DNA of 59,138 nucleotides from Dictyobacter formicarum (GCF_016587435.1 NZ_BNJJ01000037.1:1-59138), one strand, 5' to 3'. Shown: positions 28,150 through 38,351, counted from the stretch's first letter. Numbers and translations are program-made. Notes: generated by a model from the letters alone, not told the origin.

Positions 28150-28175
28150 GTTAGGTAACAAGCACGTTAGGTAAC
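28150..28175. promoter_or_regulatory. Candidate operator pair upstream of the second STAND LuxR gene
   Basis: GTTAGGTAAC occurs at 28150-28159 and 28166-28175, a 16-bp-spaced direct repeat ending 21 bp before ATG 28197. It is the same motif, with C to T, as in the inverted pair 12096-12154 upstream of the paralogue. Confidence 0.6.
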
Positions 28176-28196
28176 ATCATTAAGTAGGGTAAGGAG

Positions 28197-31100
28197 ATGC
28201 CGAAAACAGCCCCATATATTCTGGCTTGGTCCGCCGTGTATCAGACATATACATTGTCTGATCGTCAGGCAAAGTTAGACCTCATGCTTGACCTGGATTC
28301 ACCAACATGGTACACATGGCTGGAGCAAACGGACTCGTTTGCCTTTCATGGCCAGAATGGTGCCTATACTGCACGAAGAGAGCAGGTCAAGCAAGGCGAC
28401 TGGTACTGGTATGCTTATCAGCGCACGCAAAAGCATGTGCGAAAGAGGTATCTGGGTAAAAGCGAAGCTCTGACGCTGCAGAGGCTCGAGGAGATAGCGA
28501 AGCAATTTAATGGTGGACAAACGATCAAAAAAAAGGCTGCCACCAGCCCCCAGCCAGGGCTGACTCGCAGTGTGGCAGAGGAGCAGATACTGGCAGCAAA
28601 ATTGCGTATGCCGTTTGTGCCGCCGTATCTCATTGAGCGCACTTGCCTGTTTGCACAGTTGCAAAAGGCAATTGAGAGGTCGGTTACGTTGATCTGTGCC
28701 TCAGCTGGATCTGGCAAAAGTACGCTCGTGAGTAGCTGGCTACGACAGAACTCCCTATCCTCAGCTTGGCTCTCGCTCGACCAGACTGATAACGACCTCA
28801 CTCGCTTCTGGTCATATCTCTTTACCACTCTAGATACCCTGTATCCCGGCATTGGCGAGCACGCACAGCTCGCTCTTCGCTCACTCCAAACGCCCGATAT
28901 CAAGCCAGTGCTGACATTGCTGATTAATCTACTTGGCGCTAGCGAACCTGTAAGACAGGAAGAAACAGGGCAGGCAGTGCTGGTACTCGATGATTATCAT
29001 GTGATCTCCTCAAAAGACATCCATAAAGGCATGACTTTCCTATTGGAACATTTGCCGCCGCATCTACATCTGATCATCTCCACGCGCAACGATCCACCAT
29101 TGCCGCTTGCACGTCTACGCGTCCAAGATCGCTTGCTAGAGTTACGAACCATTGATCTGCGTTTTCGCAATGAGGAGATAGTCGCTTTCTTCGCCCGTCA
29201 TGAAGGTATTTCGCTTTCATCCGACGAGGTTGCCCTTTTAGAAGAACGCACTGCGGGTTGGGCTGCGGGGCTGCAACTGGTGGCGCTTGTGCTGCGTGAC
29301 CAGCGCGAGCACCCCGACGTTTTGCGCAGTATTAATGGTAGTCGAGGCTATATCGCAGAGTATCTTGGACAGGAGGTGCTCGCACAGTTGCCGGAGGAGG
29401 TGCAGCAATTTCTCGTGCGTACCTCCATTCTGGAACAACTGGAAGGAAAACTCTGCGAAGCCGTCAGTGGTCAACCAGACAGTGAGGGAATCCTGGACCG
29501 GCTCCATCAGGCAAACCTCTTTCTCGTGCCCCTCGACGAGTCTCACCGCTGGTATCGATATCACCAGATCTTCGCCGATGTGCTGCGCCAACGCTTACAG
29601 CAGAGCGACGCCACGCTGGTGCCAGTACTGCATCGGCGCGCCTCCCTCTGGTATCGAGAGCAAGGAATGCTGGTCGAGGCGGTCACTCATGCTCGCTCCG
29701 CTGGCGATTGGGAGTGTATCGCCAGTATCGCAGAAGAGGCTGGAGTGGAGCTTATCAGTCGCGGAAACGTTCAGATGGTAATGAATTGGGTGGCAATGCT
29801 ACCTCGCCCCATAGTTTTTTCACGCCTGCGCCTCTTTCTCTATGAGTGCTGGAGGCACTGGTACGCTGGTCATGCCGCTGTCGTCGCTGAGATGATGCGC
29901 GAGTATATCCAGCAGCATGCATTACCCGACCTGGAGATAGGGGATGCCGCCATCTTGGAGCAGGCAATCAGCGCACATGTTGATGTGCTCTATCCTTGCT
30001 CGCGTTGGGGCGAGGAACAGCGAGCCAACTGGATCGCCGAGATGCTGGCTCTCTATGGAGTGTTGAATATGGAGCGCCCCGATGGAGCGGCTTTTAGCCA
30101 AGCGGCGTGCCGTCGTGCGGTCGTTCGTGTGGCTGGCCTAGCACATCGCGCACGCATCGCACAACACCTGAGCACGGTTTCTATTCTGCGCGGCGACCTG
30201 GTCGAAGCTACTGCTACCCTGGAAGATGCGCTGGCCTCTGCCATCGCTGATGGCAGCGTTACCTGGATCACCAGCACCGGGTATCGCCTCGTGATGCTCT
30301 ATGAGATGATGGGCCAGTTGCAAGATGTGGCGCGCATTTCCCAGGATATTCTTGAATTAGCGAAAGGGAAGGCATTCCTCTCCCAGAGTGCTGCTTACAT
30401 CTTCCTCGGCAATAACGAGTATGAACGTAACAACCTGGAAACGGCGGAGCACTATTTCAGGCTGGCCATCGCATCGTGCGAAGAGATTGATCTCCTCACA
30501 GAGTCTGATCCCGATGTCCATTTCCTACTTGGACAATTGGGGCTAGCGCGCATCCAATTCATCAGGAGAGATAGAGCAGGCGTACGTCTGTGCCTTGAAG
30601 AGATTGCAGGCTTTCTCTCACAAAATTGGGTGGGGAATGAGGTGCTCCCAACCGTGAAGGGCGAATATGCTCTATTGGTGCATAATTTAGGTGATGATGC
30701 CATAGGCTATTCCTGGTTGCAAGAATATGCTCTCGCCGAACAGAGCGATCAATTAGTGCTACGCCAGTTCATCTCATTGAAGCACAACCATTACCGGATC
30801 TACGTAAAGTTGTTGCTTACCTACCAACGCTGGCAGGAAGCGAAACAGGTACTGCAAAGCCAGCAGATGCTAGCAGAGCAGCAAGGGAGAACGGGTAACC
30901 TGATCCAGTGGCTTACCCTGCGCGCCTTGCTCGAGGAGTCCCAGGGCGAGGCGGGGCAGGCGCTCTCTGCCATCACTCGCGCTCTGAGCCTGGCGGGACC
31001 TAGAGGCTACCTTCGCATTTTTCTAGACGAAGGTGCGCCCTTGCTAATCCTTCTTTATCGCTTACGTGACGAACTGCGCAAGCAACGCACCACAGAAAAT

Positions 31101-31388
31101 CCCGCTCCTGCATCTAGCTATCTCGATAGATTGATTCTCCTCTGCAAACAGGAGCAGCAAATTGGCATGCCAACAAGTGAGCAATCTGCCCTGGTTGAGC
31201 CACTGAGCGAGCGTGAGTGTGAAGTACTGCGGCACATCAGCGAGGGGCGCTCAAATCGAGAGATCGCCCGGCAACTCGTCATAGCATTGAGCACAGTGAA
31301 GTCCCACATCAGGGCCATCTATGCCAAACTGGGGGTTAAGAGCCGCACGCAGGCGTTGGTTCAGGCCCGCAGACGCAATCTGCTCTAG
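28197..31388 (+). CDS. MalT-like STAND transcriptional regulator, LuxR family (second paralogue)
   Basis: A 1063-residue paralogue of the regulator at 12193. It has the same N-terminal module (DWYWYAYQRTQKHVRKRYLGK, then QRLEEIAKQ), a Walker A ASAGSGKST near residue 170, Walker B AVLVLDDYH near 265, the STAND segment RNDPPLPLARLR, a TPR-like helical region, and a C-terminal LuxR HTH (LSERECEVLRHISEGRSNREIA, then STVKSHIRAIYAKLGV). ATG 28197 directly abuts AAGGAG, which is unusually close, but upstream stops leave no better start. It stands alone, with remnants upstream and a VC0807-like gene downstream, so its targets are unknown. Confidence 0.92.
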   Translation: MPKTAPYILAWSAVYQTYTLSDRQAKLDLMLDLDSPTWYTWLEQTDSFAFHGQNGAYTARREQVKQGDWYWYAYQRTQKHVRKRYLGKSEALTLQRLEEIAKQFNGGQTIKKKAATSPQPGLTRSVAEEQILAAKLRMPFVPPYLIERTCLFAQLQKAIERSVTLICASAGSGKSTLVSSWLRQNSLSSAWLSLDQTDNDLTRFWSYLFTTLDTLYPGIGEHAQLALRSLQTPDIKPVLTLLINLLGASEPVRQEETGQAVLVLDDYHVISSKDIHKGMTFLLEHLPPHLHLIISTRNDPPLPLARLRVQDRLLELRTIDLRFRNEEIVAFFARHEGISLSSDEVALLEERTAGWAAGLQLVALVLRDQREHPDVLRSINGSRGYIAEYLGQEVLAQLPEEVQQFLVRTSILEQLEGKLCEAVSGQPDSEGILDRLHQANLFLVPLDESHRWYRYHQIFADVLRQRLQQSDATLVPVLHRRASLWYREQGMLVEAVTHARSAGDWECIASIAEEAGVELISRGNVQMVMNWVAMLPRPIVFSRLRLFLYECWRHWYAGHAAVVAEMMREYIQQHALPDLEIGDAAILEQAISAHVDVLYPCSRWGEEQRANWIAEMLALYGVLNMERPDGAAFSQAACRRAVVRVAGLAHRARIAQHLSTVSILRGDLVEATATLEDALASAIADGSVTWITSTGYRLVMLYEMMGQLQDVARISQDILELAKGKAFLSQSAAYIFLGNNEYERNNLETAEHYFRLAIASCEEIDLLTESDPDVHFLLGQLGLARIQFIRRDRAGVRLCLEEIAGFLSQNWVGNEVLPTVKGEYALLVHNLGDDAIGYSWLQEYALAEQSDQLVLRQFISLKHNHYRIYVKLLLTYQRWQEAKQVLQSQQMLAEQQGRTGNLIQWLTLRALLEESQGEAGQALSAITRALSLAGPRGYLRIFLDEGAPLLILLYRLRDELRKQRTTENPAPASSYLDRLILLCKQEQQIGMPTSEQSALVEPLSERECEVLRHISEGRSNREIARQLVIALSTVKSHIRAIYAKLGVKSRTQALVQARRRNLL

Positions 31389-31637
31389 TTTTCGCCTCTC
31401 CCTGGGCACCCGCTCATGCCTCTCCGCGAGCCAAAGACCCTCCCGCAATTCACCTCTCGCCCCTCCTTTTGGTGGATGGTTGCTGCCCATGATGAGAGTA
31501 TACTGGCATCCGTGGTTTTGTGGGCTATCACAAATCACGTAGAATTTGCCTCTGAATTCTGAATAAGGAATAGGATGCTCGTAAGAAAGTATTTTAGAAC
31601 TTGGAATATCTTTGGGATATCTTAAGGAGGAAGTATC

Positions 31638-32363
31638 ATGGGAACTACGGCGTCATTACAAGCACAGCCAGAAACGACACAAAAAGCAAGCCGAACAGCG
31701 ACCATAGGGAGCCTAGTAAGCAGCCTTCTGATCAACGGAGCACTCCCTTTCATCATTTACGTGCTTCTGAAAAACTATACCAATACCTCGGACCTCCTGG
31801 CTCTCGTGGTTTCGGGCGTACCATCTCTGCTTGAGAGCATCATGGGACTTCTCCGTAGGAAACGCATTGATTTGCTTGCCGGTATCACCCTGATAGGGAT
31901 TGCCGCTTCGCTCATCGTCGTTCTCCTGGGAGGTAGCCCCAAAGTCTACCTGATACGAGAGTCTTTTTTTACCGTCGCATTCGGGCTGGTATTCTTGCTA
32001 TCCTTACTTTTCCCCAGGCCTCTCATGTTCTATTTCTCCCGTCACTTCGCAACAGGCAATCATCCAAAAAATATGCCTTGGTTTGATTCACTTTGGCAGT
32101 ATCGGGGCTTCCGCACCTCTATGCGCGTGATGACAACAGTCTGGGGCATTGGGTTTCTGCTTGAGGCCGCGATACGTAGCTATCTAGTCCTCGCCCTGAG
32201 CACCGAACAATTCCTGCTCGTTTCCCCATTCGTCATCTACGGCATTATAGGAGTACTCGCGGCCTGGACGTTTTTTTATAGCCGTCAAGGCCGTAAAAAA
32301 AGCGAGGCGATACGACAGAGTCTGATCGTACACCAGAATGATCCCACTTCACAAAACGCGTAA
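31638..32363 (+). CDS. VC0807-like integral membrane protein
   Basis: A 241-residue membrane protein with six or so hydrophobic helices: LVSSLLINGALPFIIYVLL, LLALVVSGVPSLLESIMGLL, DLLAGITLIGIAASLIVVLL, FFTVAFGLVFLLSLLF, a helix near VWGIGFLLEAAIRSYL, and SPFVIYGIIGVLAAWTFFYS. The pattern, with ALPFIIY near the start and a FRTSMRVMTTVWGIGF segment, fits VC0807-type proteins distantly like intracellular septation protein A. Start ATG 31638 has a strong AAGGAGG. The function is unknown. The gene is intact and single. Confidence 0.75.
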   Translation: MGTTASLQAQPETTQKASRTATIGSLVSSLLINGALPFIIYVLLKNYTNTSDLLALVVSGVPSLLESIMGLLRRKRIDLLAGITLIGIAASLIVVLLGGSPKVYLIRESFFTVAFGLVFLLSLLFPRPLMFYFSRHFATGNHPKNMPWFDSLWQYRGFRTSMRVMTTVWGIGFLLEAAIRSYLVLALSTEQFLLVSPFVIYGIIGVLAAWTFFYSRQGRKKSEAIRQSLIVHQNDPTSQNA

Positions 32364-32479
32364 CAGAGTGAGGTACAAGAGGTCATCGGACAAAGGAGGC
32401 GATCTCTCTTCAACAGGTATGGTCAACTTATTCAAAAAATGGAGGATATTGGTGAGATTATAGGGGAAAAGTTTAGAGA

Positions 32480-33089
32480 GACGATAGAGTAATCAGGCCG
32501 TGTCCTGAAGCTCAGCTTGAAGTACCAATAACGTGCCAGCACATGGAGGTTATGAACAACGGCACAGCGGCGAAGTTCAAAGAGACTCTTGCGCATACCC
32601 CGATAGAGGGCGTGCGGCCTTGCCATCGCTCGATAGAGGCGAGAGTGTGTTCTACTGCAATCCATTCACAGTGCCGGGCGCGGCTTTACGGAGTCTGCTG
32701 ACGCTCTTGCAACTCGATGAGTATCATCAGGATAAAAGCCGCCGCTGCGTCCGTGTAGGTTGGTGGTGCATCAGCTCTCATGGAAAACTGGTCATAAGTG
32801 TCTTTAGGAAATGGACAATTCCACCGGGCTCAAAGGACACTTTTTGCTCTGCTGGACACCGAATGATCTGCCTGACTAGTGCACAAGGACAAACCCCAGT
32901 TTGTGAAAGCGTTTGTCCTCGCGCACTAGCCAGGCTTTGCAATACACCTCTAACTCTAGCCACGCTCGCGCACCAGATGACTGCTCAAATACGCCCTGTC
33001 GATTTGCAGTTCTTTCAGAGCTGCGTGTTGCCGATTCACATCCGCACTGATGTCTCTCAATGAAGAGTTCTGGATAAGCGCCATATGCC
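32480..33089 (-). pseudogene. Heavily decayed IS1182-family transposase
   Basis: Scattered frames on the minus strand carry the family hallmarks: ALKELQIDRAYLSSHLVRERG (middle core), CPAEQKVSFEPGG (Cys-rich region), AVEHTLASIERWQGRT, and ELRRCAVVHNLHVLARYW (C-terminal helix). Stops and frameshifts separate them, and no terminal repeat was found. The next IS630 element begins 8 bp beyond it. Confidence 0.6.
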
Positions 33090-33096
33090 CTCCCTA

Positions 33097-34303
33097 GTGC
33101 TCTGTTCCTCAAGTCGTGATAGAATCAGAAAGGGGGCGATCAAGGAAAGGAACAAAGAGATGGCAAAAATCTTGCGAGCGCGAGCGGCTCATGATGAGAA
33201 GGAAGAGCGATGGGTCCGCAAAATGGCCGCGAGTCGGCATGGTCCAGCCGACTGGATTTTTCATGCGAAGATCGTGGCCCGCAGTTGGGATAGTGCGCGG
33301 GTAGAGACAATCGCCAAGGAGTTGGACTGTAGCCCACAGACCGTTCGCCGGAGACTGCACCGCTTCGATGCAGAAGGAATTGAAGGGTTGGGGGATCGCC
33401 CCAAAGCTGGCCGCCCCCGCCGCTTGACGACGGAAGACGACAGTCGGATCCTTGCCCTGGCTCGGTCTACCCCACCTGGTAAATTGGAGCGACTTTCTGA
33501 TGGCGGCCTAGACGTGCGCGATGAGCAGGGGGCGGCTCAGTGGAGTCTGGATGCCCTGGCGCAAGCAGCCAAAGAGGCAGGAATCCAGGTCAAACGCAGC
33601 CAGATCCGCCGTATTTGCCGGCGTGAAGGGGTACGCTGGCGCCGTACCCATAGTTGGGGGAGCAGTGATGACAAAAACTTTGTCCCAAAAGGATAGCAGT
33701 CGTCAGCCACTACATGGCGCCCCCGACGGCTCGACGACCATCTGTACCGATGAATTAGGGCCCGTTCTGCCCCGGAGCTTTCCCCCAGCGCCAGGATGGT
33801 CAGCGGATGGGCACCGGATAAAAGCACCTCTGGAGTACAGTCGAGGGCTTGAGAAGACCTGGATCTATGGAGCCTTACGCGTGCGCGATGGCAAGGAACT
33901 GACCCGGTGTGCCGCTTCGCGCAATTCCAAAGGCTACATTGCTCTGCTGAACGATATCGAGGTTGACAATCCGAAAGGAGATCTGTTCGTGATCACGGAT
34001 AACCTGACCAGTCACCTGAGCGCCGAAACCAATGCTTGGCTCGCAGAACATCCCCGCATCCACCAGATCTTCATTCCCAAAAGAGCTTGCTGGCTCAATC
34101 TGCAAGAGGGCTGGTGGAGGCTCTTTCGCCGTGATGCGCTGGCTGGACAGAGTTTTGCCAATCCGACCGAGATCGACCAGGCCAGGAGCGTGGCTACGGC
34201 ACAACTGAATGCTCGTGCCAAGCCCTGGGTCTGGGGGCGGCCACCCAAGTCGCCTCGACATCGTCGCTGTCTCTTTTGTTACAGGATTTAAGGAACACAG
34301 CAC
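33097..34303 (+). mobile_element. IS630-family element, copy A (defective)
   Basis: Ends GTGCTCTGTTCCTCAA and TTAAGGAACACAGCAC match as inverted repeats with two mismatches, and a TA lies outside each end (33095-33096, 34304-34305), as IS630 target duplications require. The transposase reading frames are disrupted. Confidence 0.85.
33160..34291 (+). pseudogene. IS630 transposase with a 1-base deletion
   Basis: The first frame (ATG 33160 with AAGGA upstream, to 33696) gives the HTH half (AKELDCSPQTVRRRLHRF, then QIRRICRREGVRW). The second gives the DDE half: TICTDELGPV, VITDNLTSH and CWLNLQEGWW, ending at 34291. Relative to copy B at 35836-37045, the stretch after CACTAC (about 33716-33741) is one base shorter. 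The -1 shift at the shared slippery site C_CCA_AAA therefore runs into a stop instead of the DDE frame. Confidence 0.82.
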
Positions 34304-34308
34304 TAGCG

Positions 34309-35830
34309 CAACTTTGTTGACAGTGGATCAGGGGGAGTATCATAGGGGAAGAGGGGGAAAGTGAGATGACCAAAAGACGAGCTATTCCGACTGCTCCTGA
34401 GCCACTGGAAGCCTATGCCAGGTGTTTCGATGACTTGTTTGGGAAAAGCAATCAACGTGACGAATTTCGCCGCTATCTGGAAGGACTGCTGTTACCCACG
34501 GAACGGAACAAGACCTTGACCGGCCTGGCGAACACCGAACCGTATGTGGGCGCTCAGCATCCGCGTGCGCAAGGGATGCAATGGTTTCTCTCAGAATCGA
34601 ACTGGCAGGAACGACAGGTCCAAGAACGCCGCCTACGTGTGTTGCTGGAGGAGACCAGTACGGCGCCCAACAATCAAGGAGTGCTGGTGATCGACGAGCA
34701 TGGGGATCGCAAGCGTGGCCACAAGACAGCCCATATTGGCAAACAATACCTGGCTAATTTGGGCAAGCTCGATACCGGCGTCGTCTCCGTGACAAGCTTG
34801 TGGGCTGATGAGGGTGTGTACTACCCGGTGGACTTTGAGCCATACACTCCCGCCGACTATTTTGAGCAGGGGAAGCACGATCCCGCCTTCCGCACGAAAC
34901 TCAAGATCGGCGTGGAGCTCGTCAGTCGAGCAGTCCACATCCCGCTCCCTTTTCGTGCGGTGGTGGCCGATTCTTTTTATGGAGAAGATCGTGGCTTTCG
35001 GCGAGGCTTGCGTGAGTTGTATGTCGGCTACGTGTTGGCACTCAAGCTATCACATGCGTGGTATCACCCCAAAGCGGAAATCGGCTCGTTCCAGGAAGCG
35101 GCCCAAGAAGCGGGATGGGAAGGAGCCACCCATCCTGGCACTGGGTCAAGGTCACGCGAACCTTTCGCGATGGCTCCTCACAGGATTGGTCGGCGCTGGA
35201 ACTCGATATTCGTCCTTTTGGGCTCGACAAGCCAGAGCGAGTGGTGGTTGCCACCACTGATCCAGCCACGCTGCCCGATCTCAGCACCTTCTATCTGATT
35301 ACCAATCTCCCGGCTCCAGGATCACCTCGCGCACAAGACAGCGAATTCGCGGTAGCGAGCGTGGAAGAAGTGGTTCGCCTCTACGGGCTGCGCATGTGGG
35401 TCGCGCGAGAGTTACAGGCAAGTCAAGCACGCTCTGGGCTGGTCGGAGTATCAAGTCCGAAGCGATCAGGCCATGCGGCGGCATTGGCAACTGGTGTGCT
35501 GCGCCTTTTCCTTTTGTTGGTATCATCAAGCCCGTGCCTCCGCGGCAGAGCCATTGCCCGTTCCATCCCAGCCTTCTTCCCAGTCCCTTGAAAAGCCAGG
35601 AGTCGAGGAAAAAAAACGAGCCCGAGACAGGCGAACGGCTACAGGTGTCCTGGCCCAAAGCCCTGCGGGCGGTTCGCGGATGGCTCGAACCGTGGGTCTT
35701 GCTCCAACGGTTTTGGCTTGCGTGGTCGCTACAACCCCCACCTCTCCCGCTCCAGCAACTTTTTGAGCATCTCTGGCGTGGTTCCCCTCTCTACCTGTAT
35801 GCGACCTATTGACCTGAGTCAACAAAGTTG
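34309..35830 (+). mobile_element. IS701-like element between two IS630 copies
   Basis: Perfect 13-bp ends CAACTTTGTTGAC (34309-34321) and GTCAACAAAGTTG (35818-35830) bound 1522 bp. The left end is 5 bp from IS630 copy A and the right end 5 bp from copy B, which is inverted, giving a symmetric three-IS cluster. Confidence 0.82.
34366..35812 (+). pseudogene. IS701-family transposase with several frameshifts
   Basis: From ATG 34366 the N-terminal two thirds are intact in one frame: AYARCFDDLFGKSNQR, GVLVIDEHGDRKRGHKTAHIGKQY with the first Asp, and RAVVADSFYGEDRGFRRGL with the second. After about 35110 coding moves to the frame of VTRTFRDGSSQDWSALELDI, then near 35430 to RRHWQLVCCAFSFCWYHQ, and near 35640 to WPKALRAVRGWLEPW, ending at 35812. 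At least three indels make it dead in cis. Confidence 0.82.
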
Positions 35831-35835
35831 CGGTA

Positions 35836-37045
35836 ATGCTGCGTTCCTCAAAGGCGATAACAAAAGAGGCGATGGAGGCGGCGACGCGTTCTGGGAGGCC
35901 GTCCCCAAATCCAGGGCTTAGCTCGGTGGTTGAGCTGCTTGGTCGCCACCTCCATCGCGCGTTTAATCTCACTGGCATTGGCAAAGCTCTGGCCCGCGAA
36001 GGCATCGCGTCGGAAGAGCAGCCACCAGCCCTCTTGCAAATTCAACCAGCAGGCGCCTTTCGGGATAAAGATATGCTGGATACGCGGATGGTCTACGAGC
36101 CAAGTGCGCGTTTCCAGGCTATTGTGACTGCTCAGATTGTCAGTGATGATGAAAATATCCCCCGTTGGATTGTCCGCGTCGATTTCCTTGAGGAGCTCAA
36201 TGTAATGCTTAGAATTACGTGCAGAGGCACATCTGGTGAGTTCTTTGCCATCACAGACTCGCAGCGCTCCGTAGATCCAGACCTTGTCATCTCCGCGACT
36301 GTACTCCAGCGGAGCCTTGATCCGCTGGCCATCCACTGACCAGGCGGGAGCAGGGACAAAGGTGCGCGGAATCACCGGTCCAAGTTCGTCGGTGCAGAAG
36401 GTCGTCGATCCCGCTGGCGGCTGGGTGTAGTGGGTGACGACCGCCGTTCTTTTGGGGCAAAGTCTTTGTCATCGCTGGTTCCCCAACTGTGGGTATGACG
36501 CCAGCGCTTGCCTTCATGCAGGTAGATGCGCCGGATCTGACTGCGTGCCACCTGGATCCCCGCAGCAGGGGCTGCCTCCGTCAGGGCATCCAGGCTCCAC
36601 TGCGCCGAACCGGTTTCATCTCGAGCCTCGAGTGTTTCCACATACCGCTGCAATTTCCCAGGAGGCGGCTGCTTCACCAGGGCCAGAATCCGGCTCCGCT
36701 CCAGCTCAGTCAGGCGCGGCTTACGTCCCGCCCCTTCCCACATCCCCAGACCGTTGATCCCCTGCACATTGAAGCGGTTCAGGTGGATGCGCACGGTTCT
36801 CGGATGACAGGAGAGCGTGGCAGCAATCTCTTGCGGCGTCTTGCCAGCCCAACTCTCCACCACCATCTGAGCATGAAATTTCCAATCAGCGGGAGCATGG
36901 TAGCTCCCGGCCAGTTTGCGTACCTGGCGCTCTTCTCGTTCATCTTCCGCGGCTCGCGCTTGCAGGTGTTTCGGCATTGCTCTGCTCCTCTCGTGGTGAC
37001 TTGCCTTCTCTCTTTTTAGCGTAGCACCAATGAGGAATAGAGCAG
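35836..37045 (-). mobile_element. IS630-family element, copy B
   Basis: Ends ATGCTGCGTTCCTC and GAGGAATAGAGCAG form imperfect inverted repeats with TA outside both ends (35834-35835, 37046-37047). It is inverted relative to copy A. Its two transposase frames are intact and overlap around a slippery heptamer. Confidence 0.85.
35848..36977 (-). CDS. IS630 transposase made by probable -1 frameshift
   Basis: OrfA starts at ATG 36977 (GAGGAG 7 nt before) and runs to 36372 with the HTH half (AATLSCHPRTVRIHLNRF, QIRRIYLHEGKRW). OrfB in the -1 frame encodes the DDE half: TTFCTDELGPVIPR, FIITDNLSSH and CWLNLQEGWW, stopping at 35848. At the overlap the minus-strand sequence GC_CCC_AAA_AG allows tandem slippage from CCA-AAA to CCC-AAA, after which OrfB reads on as KRTAVVTHYTQPPAGS. 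This gives one protein of about 375 residues. Programmed frameshifting is known in some IS630 members; here it is inferred from frame phase and codon continuity. Confidence 0.82.
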
Positions 37046-37115
37046 TAAGAGCTCTCGCGCGCGAAAGGATGACACAATGCTTCTGCGAGAGGTCCTGGCA
37101 GTCCATTACTATGAA

Positions 37116-38351
37116 CTAAGGCACGACGATGACGTCCTGCGCTTCGGTATCGGGATCAGCCTTCTTGCTGCGTGTGCTCAGGCGCATGCTGAACAGGAAG
37201 ATCACGAGAGCCAGCAGGCACCCGGCGGCACCAATCCAGCCAAGGTGCGTGACCGGGACTGCTCGCAATGCAAGACCACCGATGGCGGCACCACCGGCAA
37301 TCCCCAGGTAGAGAGCCGAGTTGTTGAGTGCGAGGATGACGTTGGCGTGCTCGGGCGCGATGCTCAGCAGGCGATGCTGCTGCGGGATAAAGATAAGCCC
37401 GACCAGGGCACCCCACAGAAAGAGGATCAGGAAGCTCCCGATGAATGTGGTAGTGATCAGCGCCAGCACTGCCTCGATGATGATCAGTGCAATCAGGCTG
37501 ATCAGCAGCGGGCGTTGCGCACCGAAGTGGTCGGCCAGTTGACCACCCGACCAGCTACCGGCGACGACGCCGAGGCCGTAGGCAACGAACAGGCTACTGG
37601 TATCGCTAATGTGCAGGTTGTGCTGCAAGATCACGGCCACATAGGTATAGATGACATAGGTTCCTATGTTCCAGAACAGCGCTGCCAAGAGAGCCATCAC
37701 GATGACAGGCTGACCTATGGGAGCCAGGCGTACACGCAGCGAGAGCTGTGCGGGAGCCGCTATCTGCGGCAGCTTAAAGACGAGCAGAGCAAGTAATGCT
37801 ATCCCCGACAGTAGCACGATCAGCCCGAAGGAGAAGCGCCAGCCCAGATGGTCCCCGACCCACGTTCCCAGCGGGACGCCGACCGCCGTAGCTACCGTTA
37901 TCCCCATGACGACCAGCGCCAACGCCTGCCCACGCTTCTCAGGCGGTGCCAGGGCTATACCCACCGTATAGGCAAGCGGGGCATAGATCGCAGCGAAGCA
38001 GCCTGTCAGGATACGCGTGACCAGGAGCAGGGCAAAGTTCGGGGCAATGGCTGAGCCCAGATTCGACAGGCAGAAGAGGCCGAGCGCGACGATCAGCACG
38101 CGTGTCGGCGACCAGCGTGCGGTCAGCACAGCCAGCAGCGGTGCTCCCAGGCCATAGACCAGCGAGAAGGCCGTGACCAATTGCCCGGCCAGCGCCTCCT
38201 GCACTCCAGTCTCGTGTGCGATGACGGGAAGCACGCCTGCGATGACAAAGGCATCGGTCCCCAACGCAAACATCCCCAGCGCCAGCAGAAAGATACGCGG
38301 ATTGATCCCAGCTGCAGGCGTCCCCGCAGAGGATTTGGCATGTATCGACAT
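37116..38351 (-). CDS. MFS drug/solute exporter, DHA1-type
   Basis: A 411-residue, 12-TM major facilitator. TM1 FLLALGMFALGTDAFVIAGV carries the acidic D/G pattern of DHA1 efflux pumps. A motif A-like loop is LTARWSPTR between TM2 and TM3, motif B-like RILTGCFAAIYAPL is in TM4, and a motif C-like stretch is ITVATAVGVPLGTWVGDHLGWR in TM5. Similarity is greatest to chloramphenicol-type or YdhP-like exporters. The start ATG 38351 has AAAGGA rather far upstream (about 15 nt), so initiation may be weak. A GlxA-type regulator gene lies upstream on the same strand, beyond a 560-bp palindrome-rich gap. Confidence 0.88.
   Translation of the reverse strand: MSIHAKSSAGTPAAGINPRIFLLALGMFALGTDAFVIAGVLPVIAHETGVQEALAGQLVTAFSLVYGLGAPLLAVLTARWSPTRVLIVALGLFCLSNLGSAIAPNFALLLVTRILTGCFAAIYAPLAYTVGIALAPPEKRGQALALVVMGITVATAVGVPLGTWVGDHLGWRFSFGLIVLLSGIALLALLVFKLPQIAAPAQLSLRVRLAPIGQPVIVMALLAALFWNIGTYVIYTYVAVILQHNLHISDTSSLFVAYGLGVVAGSWSGGQLADHFGAQRPLLISLIALIIIEAVLALITTTFIGSFLILFLWGALVGLIFIPQQHRLLSIAPEHANVILALNNSALYLGIAGGAAIGGLALRAVPVTHLGWIGAAGCLLALVIFLFSMRLSTRSKKADPDTEAQDVIVVP

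Noticed and set aside
37077..37796. 239-residue hydrophilic ORF opposite the MFS gene
   Set aside because: It is rich in Asp/Gln/His as expected for the complement of hydrophobic codons; the minus frame is a clear 12-TM transporter.
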